Assembly: GCA_025359245.1 (NCBI GenBank)
Contig: JANYGW010000049.1
Location: forward strand, 43,324-107,323
DNA: 64,000 nt
Direction of reading: 5' to 3'
Source: Massilia sp.
GTDB lineage: Bacteria > Pseudomonadota > Gammaproteobacteria > Burkholderiales > Burkholderiaceae_D
Shown here: one piece after another, positions 63,831-64,000 of the stretch
Position numbering within the stretch: position 1 is the stretch's first letter
Layout: each line of letters begins with the position of its first letter
Translations under genes and position numbers: made by a program
Notes under the pieces: generated by a model
What the model saw: only the letters and a program-made list of their open reading frames with translations
Databases searched by the model: none
What the model was told of the DNA's origin: nothing

Positions 63831-64000
63831 TGCGCCACCTTCTTCAACGGAGTCACGTTCAACAAGCCCAGCTTGCCACCAATGGCGCCGGCGATGAAGC
63901 GCGCCGTGATCGGCGTGCCGTCGTAATGCAGCACGGGCGTCAGTTTGGCAGCGTTCAGGTTGCCTTCGAGAACCAGCATGCCGCGCAGCTGAGCATCGCT
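63827..64000 (-). CDS. korA: 2-oxoacid:ferredoxin oxidoreductase, alpha subunit (C-terminus only)
   Basis: Only the last 57 codons are in the window (RGMLVLEGNLNAAKL, then FIAGAIGGKLG, ending LKKVAQ). The tail fits the C-terminus of KorA, the alpha subunit that pairs with KorB. The stop overlaps the korB start by four bases. The rest lies to the right of the window. Confidence 0.85.
   Translation of the reverse strand, partial: SDAQLRGMLVLEGNLNAAKLTPVLHYDGTPITARFIAGAIGGKLGLLNVTPLKKVAQ

Noticed and set aside
1..64000. tRNA, rRNA, CRISPR arrays, insertion sequences
   Set aside because: No cloverleaf, rRNA motif, spaced direct-repeat array or transposase-like protein was seen anywhere in the window.

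Overview
The window looks like a high-GC betaproteobacterial chromosome, most likely Oxalobacteraceae (Massilia/Duganella/Janthinobacterium type). This is inferred from gene style: a VgrG-linked type VI secretion (T6SS) effector module, LytTR two-component genes, many secreted hydrolases, GSTs, a 2-oxoacid:ferredoxin oxidoreductase and a CGTase-type amylase. No rRNA, tRNA, CRISPR array or recognisable insertion sequence was seen.

Layout. 1-9.6 kb (mostly minus strand): a lipoprotein start, an outer-membrane barrel-like protein, then a T6SS module read right to left: VgrG, a DUF4123 adaptor, a DUF3304-type lipoprotein (probable immunity) and a DUF2235/Tle1-type phospholipase, with an XAC2610-like secreted protein downstream and a single-TM protein upstream. 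The effector part is visibly AT-richer than its surroundings. 9.6-13.6 kb: an SNF2 helicase plus SWIM zinc-finger pair and an orphan ParD antitoxin. 13.8-18.6 kb: a class C serine hydrolase carrying five N-terminal tandem repeats, an REP-like inverted repeat, small membrane proteins, a CPBP protease and a decayed SRPBCC gene. 18.8-21.2 kb: a divergent EF-G behind a structured leader with its own intrinsic terminator. 21.6-31.2 kb: a zinc-ribbon/TM protein, a WD40 protein, a haem-binding secreted protein, a membrane-anchored serine hydrolase, an FAD monooxygenase and a GST. 31.2-43 kb: amidohydrolases, a second GST, TatD, a LytS/LytTR two-component system, a metal-binding DJ-1-like protein, a DHFR-like protein, and an apparent operon of exported RidA, Tat-type dipeptidase and secreted amidohydrolase.

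43.4-59.5 kb is a single uninterrupted 16,050-bp gene for a 5,349-residue protein of unknown function, the most striking feature here. It has a good ribosome-binding site, no signal peptide, a long beta-rich repeat region, LamG/concanavalin-like modules near residues 3727-4185 and a Ser/Thr-rich, beta-alternating C-terminal third. It converges on a five-domain CGTase-type gene whose promoter carries a candidate operator repeated 142 bp away. The right end holds a 62-bp stray copy of part of the korB gene, a 5'-truncated gene, and the korB and korA genes (korA runs off the edge).

Start codons were moved inward from the longest open frames wherever a Shine-Dalgarno site, signal peptide or family length supported it. 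Functions rest on motif recognition only; no database search was run.
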